NCBI RefSeq assembly: GCF_023195755.1
Contig: NZ_CP096203.1
Span: forward strand, 3,534,001 to 3,598,000
DNA length: 64,000 bases
Source of the DNA: Chryseobacterium nepalense
GTDB taxonomy: Bacteria > Bacteroidota > Bacteroidia > Flavobacteriales > Weeksellaceae
Direction: 5' to 3'
Shown: positions 1 through 7,061 of the stretch, piece by piece
Position numbering within the stretch: the stretch's first letter is position 1
How the letters are laid out: every line of letters begins with the position of its first letter
Notes under the pieces: generated by a model
Databases searched by the model: none
The model's input: the letters and a program-made list of their open reading frames with translations, nothing else
What the model was told of the DNA's origin: nothing
Position numbers and translations under genes: made by a program

Positions 1-2
1 CT

Positions 3-992
3 ACAAGACAGGCTTTGGAAGATTCTCTGGCAAGCATTGAAAACGGTGCGAGAGGTTTGGCCTTCGGGTCTGGCTTAGCGGCCATTGATTGTGTTTTAAA
101 ATTATTAAACCCAGGAGATGAGGTTATTGCAGTGGATGATTTGTACGGGGGAACCTACAGAATGTTTACCAGGCTTTTCGAAAAATATCAGCTCAAATTT
201 ACCTTTGTGAGTTTTGATGATACTTCAAAAATTGCCGATGTCATTACCGATAAAACAAAATTAATCTGGGTTGAAACACCAACCAATCCTTTAATGAAGC
301 TGGTTGATATCAAAGCGGTAGTTGAAGTGGCAAAGGGTAAAGATATCCTGGTTGCGGTTGACAATACCTTCGCGACTCCTTATCTCCAGAGACCGATTGA
401 CCTGGGCGCTGATATCGTAATGCACTCTGCAACCAAATATTTGGGTGGGCACTCCGATGTTATCGCAGGAGCTTTAGTAGCGAAAGATGCTGAATTAGGC
501 GAAAAACTTCATTTTATCCAGTTTGCGAGCGGTGGTATTTTGGGCCCTCATGATTCATACCTTGTACTAAGAGGAATCAAAACATTGGCATTAAGAGTTC
601 AGAGACATTCAGAAAACGGAATGGCTGTTGCCCAATATCTTGAATCTCATCCTGCTGTGGATAAGGTGATTTATCCTGGTTTGGAATCTCATCCTCAATA
701 TGAATTGGCCAAATCCCAAATGAAAGATTTTGGCGGAATGGTTTCTTTTACGTTTAAATCGGGAAAAAAAGAAGATGCGATTAAATTTTTAGAAAAAGTA
801 AAAGTATTCACATTGGCTGAATCATTGGGTGGAGTAGAGTCTCTGGCTAATCATCCTGCTTTAATGACCCACGCTTCCATCCCTGCGGAAAAACGTGCAG
901 AATTGGGAATTACCGATGATCTGGTACGTTTAAGTGTTGGAATCGAAGATGCGGAAGACCTTATCGCAGATCTTGAAAGAGCTTTTTCGTAA
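3..992 (+). CDS. Cystathionine gamma-synthase/lyase-type PLP enzyme, 5' end cut by window
   Basis: PLP-dependent Cys/Met metabolism enzyme of transsulfuration, acting on cystathionine or an O-acylhomoserine in the cytoplasm. The reading frame is open from base 3 (T-R-Q-A-L-E), so the true start lies outside the window; about 330 residues are visible and roughly 50 are missing compared with the usual 380. Visible family hallmarks are the AVDNTFATPYLQRP segment, the PLP lysine in HSATKYLGGHSD and the C-terminal SVGIEDAEDLIADL segment. The family includes synthases (MetB), gamma-lyases and methionine gamma-lyases, which I cannot separate on sequence alone. A cystathionine beta-synthase-like gene at 48780-49763 could work with it in reverse transsulfuration. 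Confidence 0.9.
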   Translation, partial: TRQALEDSLASIENGARGLAFGSGLAAIDCVLKLLNPGDEVIAVDDLYGGTYRMFTRLFEKYQLKFTFVSFDDTSKIADVITDKTKLIWVETPTNPLMKLVDIKAVVEVAKGKDILVAVDNTFATPYLQRPIDLGADIVMHSATKYLGGHSDVIAGALVAKDAELGEKLHFIQFASGGILGPHDSYLVLRGIKTLALRVQRHSENGMAVAQYLESHPAVDKVIYPGLESHPQYELAKSQMKDFGGMVSFTFKSGKKEDAIKFLEKVKVFTLAESLGGVESLANHPALMTHASIPAEKRAELGITDDLVRLSVGIEDAEDLIADLERAFS

Positions 993-1014
993 TATAACTT
1001 TTTAAAATCATTTT

Positions 1015-1186
1015 GATTTGTATCGAAAAGCAGTATTGATTTTATTTGAAGCTTTTTGACTCCGTCGAATTGTATTTGTAAATTTTTAAGGAGCAATTTG
1101 ATTGCATCGAAAAGCAATATATATTTTTTATTTGAAGCTTTTTGACTCCGTCGAATTGTATTTGCAAATTTTTTAAGGAGCAATTT
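1015..1186. repeat. Tandem pair of ~86-bp AT-rich repeat units
   Basis: Two imperfect direct copies lie head to tail, 1015-1099 and 1100-1186. Each starts GATTxxATCGAAAAGCA and ends AAGGAGCAATTT. A further copy lies at about 27750-27860. The downstream unit runs straight into the hairpin element at 1187-1290. Confidence 0.8.
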
Positions 1187-1290
1187 CCCGCTTTCGCTAC
1201 TCGCTTTTTCTGTTTTTGGCTCGGCGGCTTTGCCGCCGAGCCAAAAACAGAAAAGAGCTCAGACATGCCGCTCAACCGGGGCTAGGGTGG
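1187..1290. repeat. Flank-conserved hairpin repeat, copy A
   Basis: A perfect 22-bp inverted repeat (about 1206-1227 with 1233-1254, loop CTTTG) is enclosed by CCCGCTTTCGCTACTCGC on the left and GAGCTCAGACA...GGGGCTAGGG on the right. The same flanks enclose a different stem at 27851-27960, and a diverged copy without an obvious perfect stem lies at 9174-9292. The G+C-rich stem contrasts with the AT-rich surroundings. It could double as a terminator for the gene ending at 992. Confidence 0.75.
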
Positions 1291-1360
1291 AGGTCTTTGT
1301 TTAAACATTTGAAAACCGTACAAAGTTTTTAGATATTGATTTAATAAAAATTAAGCTTTA

Positions 1361-1440
1361 TGGTCTTTGTTAAGTAAAAAGGCTTTGAGACCTTAAAAAC
1401 ATTTAGTAGTCAATAATCTTAGCGGCTTTGCATTTAAAAT
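1361..1440. repeat. Dispersed CTTTGCG/CTTAAAAAACAT repeat, copy 1
   Basis: This stretch shares the ordered blocks GTTAAGT, CTTTG-GA-CTTAAAAA-CAT-TAGTA and CTTTGC-TTAAA with 43446-43537. It is non-coding in both places. It fills the rest of the 468-base gap before the gene at 1461; no other feature is seen there. Confidence 0.55.
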
Positions 1441-1460
1441 AAATTATTAATAAAAATATT

Positions 1461-1940
1461 ATGAGAAAGATTCAGATTGTATTGTTACTGATTGTAAGTC
1501 AGATCATGTTTTCTCAGGTAAAGAATACCGATGAGCTCTATAAAACGGCAAAAAAATTAGACAGTCTGATATTCGATATCGGATTTAATGCATGCGATCT
1601 TTCTCATTATGATTCAATCGTCAGCGACGATCTTGAATTTTACCACGACAAAGGCGGGATTACCTCCGGAAAAGCAGCATTCATTGCGTCCATTAAAAAC
1701 AATATCTGCGGCGGTCCCAACAAAGTAAGGCGCGAACTGGTTCCCGGCAGCATGAAAATTTATCCTTTGTACAATAATAATGTTCTGTATGCTTTCATTC
1801 AGGAAGGAGAACATGATTTTGCTGAATTTTATAAAGGAAAATGGAATAAAGGAAGCCGCGCAAAATTTACTATTCTCTGGACTCTGGAAGATAAAAACTG
1901 GAAAATGAAAAGGGTTTTAAGTTACGATCACCATCTATAA
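1461..1940 (+). CDS. Secreted NTF2-like (DUF4440-type) protein
   Basis: 159 residues with a Sec signal peptide (charged MRKIQ, hydrophobic core, probable cleavage after MFSQ at about residue 19). The mature part has the DUF4440/NTF2-like layout: an N-terminal helix, the F-Y-H-D-K-G-G strand, a long central sheet and a C-terminal W-K-M-K-R-V segment. Such domains form a cone-shaped pocket and are ketosteroid isomerase-like; no specific substrate can be named. It probably acts in the periplasm. It is not close enough to its neighbours to suggest an operon. Confidence 0.7.
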   Translation: MRKIQIVLLLIVSQIMFSQVKNTDELYKTAKKLDSLIFDIGFNACDLSHYDSIVSDDLEFYHDKGGITSGKAAFIASIKNNICGGPNKVRRELVPGSMKIYPLYNNNVLYAFIQEGEHDFAEFYKGKWNKGSRAKFTILWTLEDKNWKMKRVLSYDHHL

Positions 1941-1972
1941 ATTACTTTATCAAACATATATTTTCATAGCTT

Positions 1973-1980
1973 TATCTTTG
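1973..1980 (+). promoter_or_regulatory. -7 promoter element TATCTTTG
   Basis: Exact match to the Bacteroidota -7 consensus TAnnTTTG, 25 bases before the ATG at 2005. It makes the upstream in-frame start at 1978 unlikely because transcription would begin at about 1987. Confidence 0.6.
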
Positions 1981-2004
1981 ACAATATTTTCAAATTCAAT
2001 AAAA

Positions 2005-2445
2005 ATGACAAGAAAAGCAACGGCCGCAGATTTGCAGCAATTGGCTGAACTGTTTGATCAATATAGAATATTTTATCATAAAGAATCTGATATTCAGGCA
2101 GCAGAAAAATTTTTAGCAGAAAGGATCGAGAATAAAGATTCTGAAATTTTTGTCGCTGAATATAACGGCAGGCTGGTAGGTTTCGTACAGCTTTATCCGC
2201 TGTTTTCTTCTACAAGAATGAAGCGTTACTGGCTGCTGAATGATTTGTATGTCAATGAAAATTATCGTGGAAAAGGGTATTCAAAGGCTCTTATCGAAGA
2301 AGCTAAGAAAATTGCGAAATCTTCTGACGCATGCGGAATTCTTCTTGAAACCGGGAAATCCAACGATATCGGAAATCAATTATACCCCGCCTGCGGATTT
2401 GAAATCTATGATGAAGTGAATTTTTACGAATGGACAAATGAATAA
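2005..2445 (+). CDS. GNAT family N-acetyltransferase
   Basis: 146 residues from the ATG at 2005 (MTRKATAADL), chosen because the promoter at 1973-1980 leaves no room for the longer frame. The acetyl-CoA pyrophosphate-binding motif A is seen as LNDLYVNENYRGKGYSKAL (R-x-x-G-x-G/S), followed by motif B at LLETGKSNDIGNQLYPACGF. The length is normal for a single-domain GNAT. The acceptor substrate cannot be deduced; the family acetylates amines on small molecules or proteins. Confidence 0.85.
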   Translation: MTRKATAADLQQLAELFDQYRIFYHKESDIQAAEKFLAERIENKDSEIFVAEYNGRLVGFVQLYPLFSSTRMKRYWLLNDLYVNENYRGKGYSKALIEEAKKIAKSSDACGILLETGKSNDIGNQLYPACGFEIYDEVNFYEWTNE

Positions 2446-2510
2446 ATTAATGCACTAATGAAATAAATATAACAGTCTGGCAATAATTAAGCTCTATATT
2501 ATTAAACTTA

Positions 2511-2573
2511 TACATTGTTACATTGTTACATTGTTATACTGTTAAATTGCTACATTGCTACATTGCTACATTA
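2511..2573. repeat. Short tandem repeat TACATTG(T/C)TA
   Basis: About seven imperfect tandem copies of an 8-9 base unit (TACATTGTT, TACATTGCT) immediately upstream of the DinB gene. Such slippage-prone tracts can vary in copy number; here it would alter promoter or leader spacing. Confidence 0.75.
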
Positions 2574-2587
2574 TTAAATCATAAACA

Positions 2588-3091
2588 ATGACTGATTTTC
2601 AAAAATATATACAAAGATATTTAGACTTAATCCCATCCGAAAACTGGTTGGAAGAATTAAAAAAAACCGGAGAACAAACGGTTGAACTCTATGCTCAGCT
2701 TTCGGAAGAACAGTCTTCGTTTGCTTATGCAGAAGGAAAATGGACCCTGAAGGAGCTATTGTTGCATTTATCAGATACCGAAAGAGTATTTCAATACAGA
2801 ATTCTGGCATTCTTAAGAAGCGATCAAAATGAGTTGCCCGGCTTCGATGAAGAACTATATGCGAGCCAGTCTTTTGCCAATGAAAGAACCGTAAGCTCAC
2901 TGTTGGAAGAATATCAGCTGATCAGAAAATCTTCTCAGGTTTTACTGGAAACCGCTCATTTATCGGCATTAAAAAATATTGGTACGGCAAACGGAAACCA
3001 GATTTCCGCAGAAACCATCGGGAAATTGATTGTGGGACACAATGTGCATCATCTCAATATTATTAAAGAAAGATATTTGGTAGAATTGTGA
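2588..3091 (+). CDS. DinB family protein
   Basis: 167 residues, four-helix DinB/YfiT-like fold. Putative metal ligands are the histidine in LLLHLSDTERV (about residue 60) and the histidines in IVGHNVHHLNIIKERY near the C terminus, the usual three-His arrangement. Members include thiol-dependent transferases (bacillithiol and mycothiol S-transferases) and many of unknown function, so no substrate is claimed. The ATG at 2588 directly follows the tandem repeat at 2511-2573. Confidence 0.8.
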   Translation: MTDFQKYIQRYLDLIPSENWLEELKKTGEQTVELYAQLSEEQSSFAYAEGKWTLKELLLHLSDTERVFQYRILAFLRSDQNELPGFDEELYASQSFANERTVSSLLEEYQLIRKSSQVLLETAHLSALKNIGTANGNQISAETIGKLIVGHNVHHLNIIKERYLVEL

Positions 3092-3103
3092 AGTTTTTTA
3101 ATT

Positions 3104-3141
3104 TTATTGTCATTGCGAGAAGCGAAGCGACGAAGCAATCT
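3104..3141 (+). repeat. Terminal repeat of GIY-YIG unit, left copy
   Basis: The sequence TCATTGCGAGAAGCGAAGCG and following bases up to AAGCAATCT matches, in inverted orientation and with about one mismatch, the copy at 3462-3500. Together they frame the GIY-YIG gene relic. Confidence 0.8.
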
Positions 3142-3163
3142 AATAATTTAAAATTTAACACAA

Positions 3164-3462
3164 ATGAAGGCAGGCTTTGTATACATCATGACAAATAAAA
3201 ATAATACGGTTTTATATACTGGTGTAACATCTAATTTACCTAAAAGAGTTAATGAACACAAAAAACATTTTTTTGAATTAAGTTTTACTTCAAAATATAA
3301 TATAAATAAACTTATTTATTGGGAATCTTTTCAGGAAATAGGTGATGCAATTTATAGAGAAAAACAGATTCAAGACAGAAAAAAATAGATCTGATAAATT
3401 CAATCAATTCAGAATGGAGAGATTTGACTGAAGATATTAAGGATATCATGAATCCTTTTTGA
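3164..3462 (+). pseudogene. GIY-YIG nuclease (URI-type), frameshifted
   Basis: The open frame 3164-3388 encodes 74 residues of a small GIY-YIG endonuclease: the GIY-YIG motif appears as FVYIMTNKNNTVLYTGVTSNL, followed by the conserved R-V-N-E-H-K segment and Y-R-E-K-Q-I. It stops at 3386-3388 just after a run of seven A residues (3379-3385). In the next frame the usual C-terminal sequence continues (K-I-D-L-I-N-S-I-N-S-E-W-R-D-L) to a TGA at 3460-3462. One extra A would restore a protein of about 99 residues. It is therefore a recent single-base deletion, a slippage-controlled gene or a sequencing error. Family members are nicking or double-strand nucleases. The gene sits between inverted repeats. 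Confidence 0.8.
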
Positions 3463-3500
3463 GATTGCTTCGTCGCTTCGCTCCTCGCAATGACAAATAA
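3462..3500 (-). repeat. Terminal repeat of GIY-YIG unit, right copy
   Basis: Begins AGATTGCTTCGTCGCTTCGC and is the inverted partner of 3104-3141. It ends two bases before the start codon of the next gene, so the unit appears inserted tightly between DinB and the threonylcarbamoyl-AMP synthase gene. Confidence 0.8.
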
Positions 3501-3502
3501 TT

Positions 3503-4051
3503 ATGGAAAACATTATACAAATTCTAAAATCAGGCGGTACTATTTTATATCCTACCGATACTATTTGGGGAATCGGTTGTGATGCCACCAATATAGAAGC
3601 GGTCAATAAAATTTTTGAAATCAAAAAACGGGAAAAGAATAAATCCATGATTATTCTCGTAGAGTCTGAGAAAAGGCTGCAGGATTTGGTGGACGTTCCT
3701 GAAATGGCTTGGGAAATCATTGATTTGAGCGAAAAACCCGTTACCATCGTCTATGAAAATCCGAGAGGTCTGCCAAAAGAACTGTTGGCGGAAGACGGAA
3801 GCATCGGGATTCGTCTGGTAAAAAATGATTTTTGTAAGAAACTCATTACCAAACTTAATAAACCATTGGTTTCCACCTCTGCAAATTTCAGTGGTGAAAA
3901 AAGTCCTTTGAAGTTTTCGGACATTTCACGGGAGATTATTGATCTGGTAGATTATGCAGTGGAAGAAGACAGGGAAAAAGTGTCTCAGTATTCAGGCTCT
4001 TCGGTTATCAAAATCTGGAGTGATAACAGAATAAAAGTACTTCGCGAATAA
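3503..4051 (+). CDS. L-threonylcarbamoyladenylate synthase (Sua5/YciO/YrdC)
   Basis: 182-residue single-domain YrdC-fold enzyme that makes threonylcarbamoyl-AMP from threonine, bicarbonate and ATP for the t6A modification of ANN-decoding tRNAs. Visible signatures: ILKSGGTILYPTDTIWGIGC at residues 7-26, the KKREKNKSMIILV nucleotide-binding segment, and the K-P-L-V-S-T-S-A-N-F-S-G motif at about residue 125. The Sua5 C-terminal domain is absent, as in YrdC. The family also holds YciO proteins of uncertain role. Start ATG at 3503, directly after the right terminal repeat. It lies upstream of another tRNA maturation gene (4206). Confidence 0.88.
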   Translation: MENIIQILKSGGTILYPTDTIWGIGCDATNIEAVNKIFEIKKREKNKSMIILVESEKRLQDLVDVPEMAWEIIDLSEKPVTIVYENPRGLPKELLAEDGSIGIRLVKNDFCKKLITKLNKPLVSTSANFSGEKSPLKFSDISREIIDLVDYAVEEDREKVSQYSGSSVIKIWSDNRIKVLRE

Positions 4052-4066
4052 GAAAAAAGATTTAAT

Positions 4067-4074
4067 TATCTTTG
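4067..4074 (+). promoter_or_regulatory. -7 promoter element TATCTTTG for the CCA-adding enzyme
   Basis: Exact TAnnTTTG match. Transcription from about 4081 gives a leader of about 125 bases that contains the hairpin at 4088-4140. Confidence 0.6.
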
Positions 4075-4087
4075 CAAAATCATTCAG

Positions 4088-4140
4088 CCATTAAGAAGTC
4101 GGAAACTTAGTTTTTACACTAAAATCTGATTTCTTAGTGG
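4088..4140 (+). promoter_or_regulatory. Long leader hairpin upstream of cca
   Basis: CCATTAAGAAGTCGGA (4088-4103) pairs with TCTGATTTCTTAGTGG (4125-4140) over 16 positions, some as G-U pairs, and inner TTAGT/ACTAA can pair too. No T run follows, so it looks like a leader structure and not a terminator. Function unknown. Confidence 0.5.
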
Positions 4141-4205
4141 TTTTAAGTTAAATAATAGTTGAGCTTTAATCTATTGTTTATCAGTATCATCTAACATCTA
4201 AAAAA

Positions 4206-5627
4206 ATGTTCATCAATCTTAATCAAAATAGAAACCTTAAACTTTTTAAAATAATTTCTGAAGTCGCGGAAAAAAATGGCCAGTCGGTGTACATCGTTGG
4301 CGGTTATGTTCGTGATTTGCTGATGAAAAGAAAAGCTTCTACGGATATTGATTTTGTAACTGAACAGAGCGGCATCGAGCTGGCCCAAAATGTGGGAAAA
4401 GAAATTGATCCGAAGATGAAAGTTTCCGTCTTTAAAACGTATGGTACGGCAATGATCAGGTACAAAGACCTTGAGCTTGAATTTGTAGGTGCCAGAAAAG
4501 AAAGTTATACGGAAGACAGCCGGAAGCCGGAAGTGGAAGGCGGTACCATAGAAGACGATCAGAAGAGACGGGATTTTACGATCAATGCAATGGCAATTTC
4601 TCTGAATAAAGATAATTTCGGTGAATTAATTGATCCGTTTAACGGAGTGGAAGATCTCGAAAAAGGAATTCTCAGAACACCGTTGGAACCTGCTCAAACC
4701 TATTCTGATGATCCGTTGCGAATGATGAGAGCCATTCGTTTTGCTTCCACATTACAGTTTCAGATTGAAGAAAAATCCTTGGAAGCTATTAAACAGGAAG
4801 CGGAAAGAATAAAAATCGTTTCGATGGAAAGAATTATGGTGGAATTTAACAAAATCATGCTTTCCCAAAAACCTTCTGTCGGACTTAGGCTGATGGAAGA
4901 AACCGGTTTGATGAAATTGATTATTCCTGAACTCATTGATCTGAAAGGAATAGAAGAAGTGGAAGGGCAGACCCATAAAGATAATTTTTACCACACGCTG
5001 GAAGTCGTAGATAATATTTCACAAAATACCGACTATCTTTGGCTGCGTTGGGCGGCATTGCTTCACGATATCGGAAAAGCACCGACGAAAAAGTTTGTGG
5101 AAGGAACGGGTTGGACATTCCACGGACATGAGTTTTTAGGTTCAAAGATGGTGAAAACTTTGTTCCAGAGACTGAAACTGCCTTTAGGGCCGGATATGAA
5201 ATATGTTCAGAAAATGGTAAAGCTTTCTTCACGTCCGATTGCTCTTATTACTGATGATGCTTCAGATTCTGCGTTAAGAAGGCTCTTGTTTGATTCCGGG
5301 GAAGATCTGGAAGATCTTTTTACCCTTTGCAAAGCAGATATCACTACGAAAAATTCTAAAAAGCAGGAAAAATTTAAAAAGAATTTTGAATATGTAGCGG
5401 TAAAAATCAAAGAAGTGGAAGAGAAAGATCAGGTAAGAAATTTTCAGCCGCCGATTTCCGGAGAGGAGATTATGGCACTGTTTAACCTGAAACCGGGCCG
5501 TGAAATCGGAATTTTAAAAGAAAAAGTAAAAGAGGCCATCCTGGAGGGAGAAATTGAAAATGACAGCGAAAAGGCAAAACAATTCGTTATTGCAGAAGGA
5601 GGAAAACTGGGGCTAACACTTGTTTAA
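4206..5627 (+). CDS. cca: CCA tRNA nucleotidyltransferase with HD domain
   Basis: 473 residues. Class II nucleotidyltransferase that adds or repairs the 3' CCA of tRNAs. The polymerase head shows GGYVRD (residues 32-37) and the catalytic DID (about 47-49); the RRDFTINAMA and DDPLRMMRAIRFA motifs of the tRNA-binding and nucleotide-selection regions follow. A metal-dependent HD domain starts at about residue 260, with the HD pair in LLHDIGKAP at about 287-288. The two tRNA-Phe genes in this window do not encode CCA, so this activity is needed for them. Preceded by a promoter and a structured leader. Some HD-containing members act as A-adding or repair enzymes only, which I cannot exclude. Confidence 0.92.
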   Translation: MFINLNQNRNLKLFKIISEVAEKNGQSVYIVGGYVRDLLMKRKASTDIDFVTEQSGIELAQNVGKEIDPKMKVSVFKTYGTAMIRYKDLELEFVGARKESYTEDSRKPEVEGGTIEDDQKRRDFTINAMAISLNKDNFGELIDPFNGVEDLEKGILRTPLEPAQTYSDDPLRMMRAIRFASTLQFQIEEKSLEAIKQEAERIKIVSMERIMVEFNKIMLSQKPSVGLRLMEETGLMKLIIPELIDLKGIEEVEGQTHKDNFYHTLEVVDNISQNTDYLWLRWAALLHDIGKAPTKKFVEGTGWTFHGHEFLGSKMVKTLFQRLKLPLGPDMKYVQKMVKLSSRPIALITDDASDSALRRLLFDSGEDLEDLFTLCKADITTKNSKKQEKFKKNFEYVAVKIKEVEEKDQVRNFQPPISGEEIMALFNLKPGREIGILKEKVKEAILEGEIENDSEKAKQFVIAEGGKLGLTLV

Positions 5628-5628
5628 A

Positions 5629-5967
5629 ATGTTTTTTGGCCCATTTGATTGTATCATACTGATAATCATTGTAATTTTCAACATTATAGTTTGGAAATAT
5701 GAAATCATAAAGAAACGCAATTGGGTATTTTACCTGATTGCGTTTTTGCTTTTCAGCTTTATTATTCCTGTTTTTTCTATTTATTTCGAAGTTCAGAGAG
5801 CGATAAAAGGCCAGCCGTTTGTAGATAATTTTACATTGTTATATACGTATTTCAGATTTCCCATTTGGTGGATGATAGGTGTGCTTGAGGTAATTTGGTT
5901 AAAATATTATCTTAAAATAAAAATCCGGGCGGTTTCGAAGAAACCGCCCGGAAAAAAACACAAATGA
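5629..5967 (+). CDS. Small membrane protein of unknown function
   Basis: 112 residues from the ATG at 5629, one base after the stop of cca; the longer frame from TTG 5620 would overlap cca and is less likely. Three hydrophobic segments (about residues 6-22, 33-50 and 75-92) and a lysine-rich tail (KKPPGKKHK). I do not recognise a family. The 3' end of the coding sequence carries a strong hairpin (5925-5951) that appears to serve the opposing B12 uptake transcript, so the tail sequence is partly constrained by that structure. Confidence 0.6.
   Translation: MFFGPFDCIILIIIVIFNIIVWKYEIIKKRNWVFYLIAFLLFSFIIPVFSIYFEVQRAIKGQPFVDNFTLLYTYFRFPIWWMIGVLEVIWLKYYLKIKIRAVSKKPPGKKHK
5925..5951 (-). terminator. 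Terminator of the btuB-btuG-like transcript
   Basis: Perfect 12-bp stem CCGGGCGGTTTC/GAAACCGCCCGG with loop GAA. On the minus strand it is followed by ATTTTTATTTT; on the plus strand by A residues, so it fits a minus-strand terminator. It lies inside the plus-strand gene 5629-5967. Confidence 0.7.
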
Positions 5968-6007
5968 TGAAAAAATAAATTGTATTTATTGGTAAATACA
6001 AATGTTC

Positions 6008-7048
6008 TTAGTTCCAGTATGCACCGTTGGTACCTTTACCTGCTGTAAAAGTTTTCAGAAGAGAACCGTTCGTAGAATATACGCTGACTTTACTGTCTTC
6101 AGTAAACCCGTTGGCATCAGAAACAAAAATTCTGTCGTTTACAACGCTGAATCCATATAGATTAGAATACGGATCAACACTGTTGCTTACCGTAAACAGT
6201 GGGGTAGTAGGCGCCGTAGAAGCGGTTAAATCCATCGCGTATACTTTTAGCCCTGAAGTAAAGTAAAATTTGCCCTTTTCAATTTCAAGATTCGTAGCAT
6301 CGCTAATTCCTGTTAAAGTAAATGTTTTGGTGATGCTCCCCGTATTTGAAATCTGGTAGATATAAGAATCTGCAGTTCCTGCGGCGATAGCATATACCGT
6401 TCCGTTGCTGGCAATCATTTTATTGATGTTTCCGTTCGGTATCGTGATCGTAGACTGTATTTCGTTATTAGATGTCGTAATATAGGTAATCTTATTTCCG
6501 AAACCGAAAGAAGCATTCTGCACGAAAATATTATTTCCGGCTTCAACGATTCTTTCAACACTGTCGGTGAAGTTTATTTTCTTAACAAAAGATAAATCGG
6601 ATGTTTTATAAATGCTTACATATTTGTCACCTCCGTATTTGTCATTGGTTACATAAATATTATTGTTGGCAAAAGCCATGAATCTTGGAGAGTTCAGCTG
6701 AGCGGTAATTTCGCCTGTTCTCTTAAAGTTCGACCTGTTGACGATCTGAATTTTGTTCGAATTATTCAGCAATAGGTATGCATGGTCTCCATTAAAGCTG
6801 ATCATCTGCAAAACATCACCAAGATTAGAGCCTCCGTTGTTGGCAGAGAAAATATTGTCCTGTTTCATGTTCAGGTCAGAAGTAATATACGTTACATCTG
6901 CATTTGGTTTTCCGAAATTTCCCTCGTTGCTTAGTAAAAATCCGTTTCCGTAGTACGTTTCATCGCTTATAGTATCATCACTGCTACACGAAATATTGAA
7001 CAGTAATGCAAAAGCAAAAACAAGGGTCAGAAGTTTAGTTATTTTCAT
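6008..7048 (-). CDS. BtuG-like surface beta-propeller lipoprotein (DUF5074)
   Basis: 346 residues with a lipoprotein signal (lipid cysteine in FNISCSSDD, residue 21) followed by Ser-Ser-Asp-Asp, which resembles the export signal of Bacteroidota surface lipoproteins. The rest has about seven repeating beta-blades with NNNIYVTND, NGTVYAIAAG and NDRIFVSDANG-type strands, as in DUF5074/YncE propellers. In Bacteroides the surface propeller BtuG binds cobalamin on top of BtuB. Here the gene starts 13 bases after a BtuB-like receptor, and both lie behind a cobalamin riboswitch. Cobalamin capture at the cell surface is therefore a strong inference. The alternative is a DUF5074 protein for another corrinoid or cofactor. 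Confidence 0.8.
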   Translation of the reverse strand: MKITKLLTLVFAFALLFNISCSSDDTISDETYYGNGFLLSNEGNFGKPNADVTYITSDLNMKQDNIFSANNGGSNLGDVLQMISFNGDHAYLLLNNSNKIQIVNRSNFKRTGEITAQLNSPRFMAFANNNIYVTNDKYGGDKYVSIYKTSDLSFVKKINFTDSVERIVEAGNNIFVQNASFGFGNKITYITTSNNEIQSTITIPNGNINKMIASNGTVYAIAAGTADSYIYQISNTGSITKTFTLTGISDATNLEIEKGKFYFTSGLKVYAMDLTASTAPTTPLFTVSNSVDPYSNLYGFSVVNDRIFVSDANGFTEDSKVSVYSTNGSLLKTFTAGKGTNGAYWN

Positions 7049-7061
7049 AATATGTTAAATG

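Noticed and set aside
3409-3747. Minus-strand ORF of 112 residues
   Set aside because: It reads through the terminal repeat and the antisense of the threonylcarbamoyl-AMP synthase gene and has no family features.
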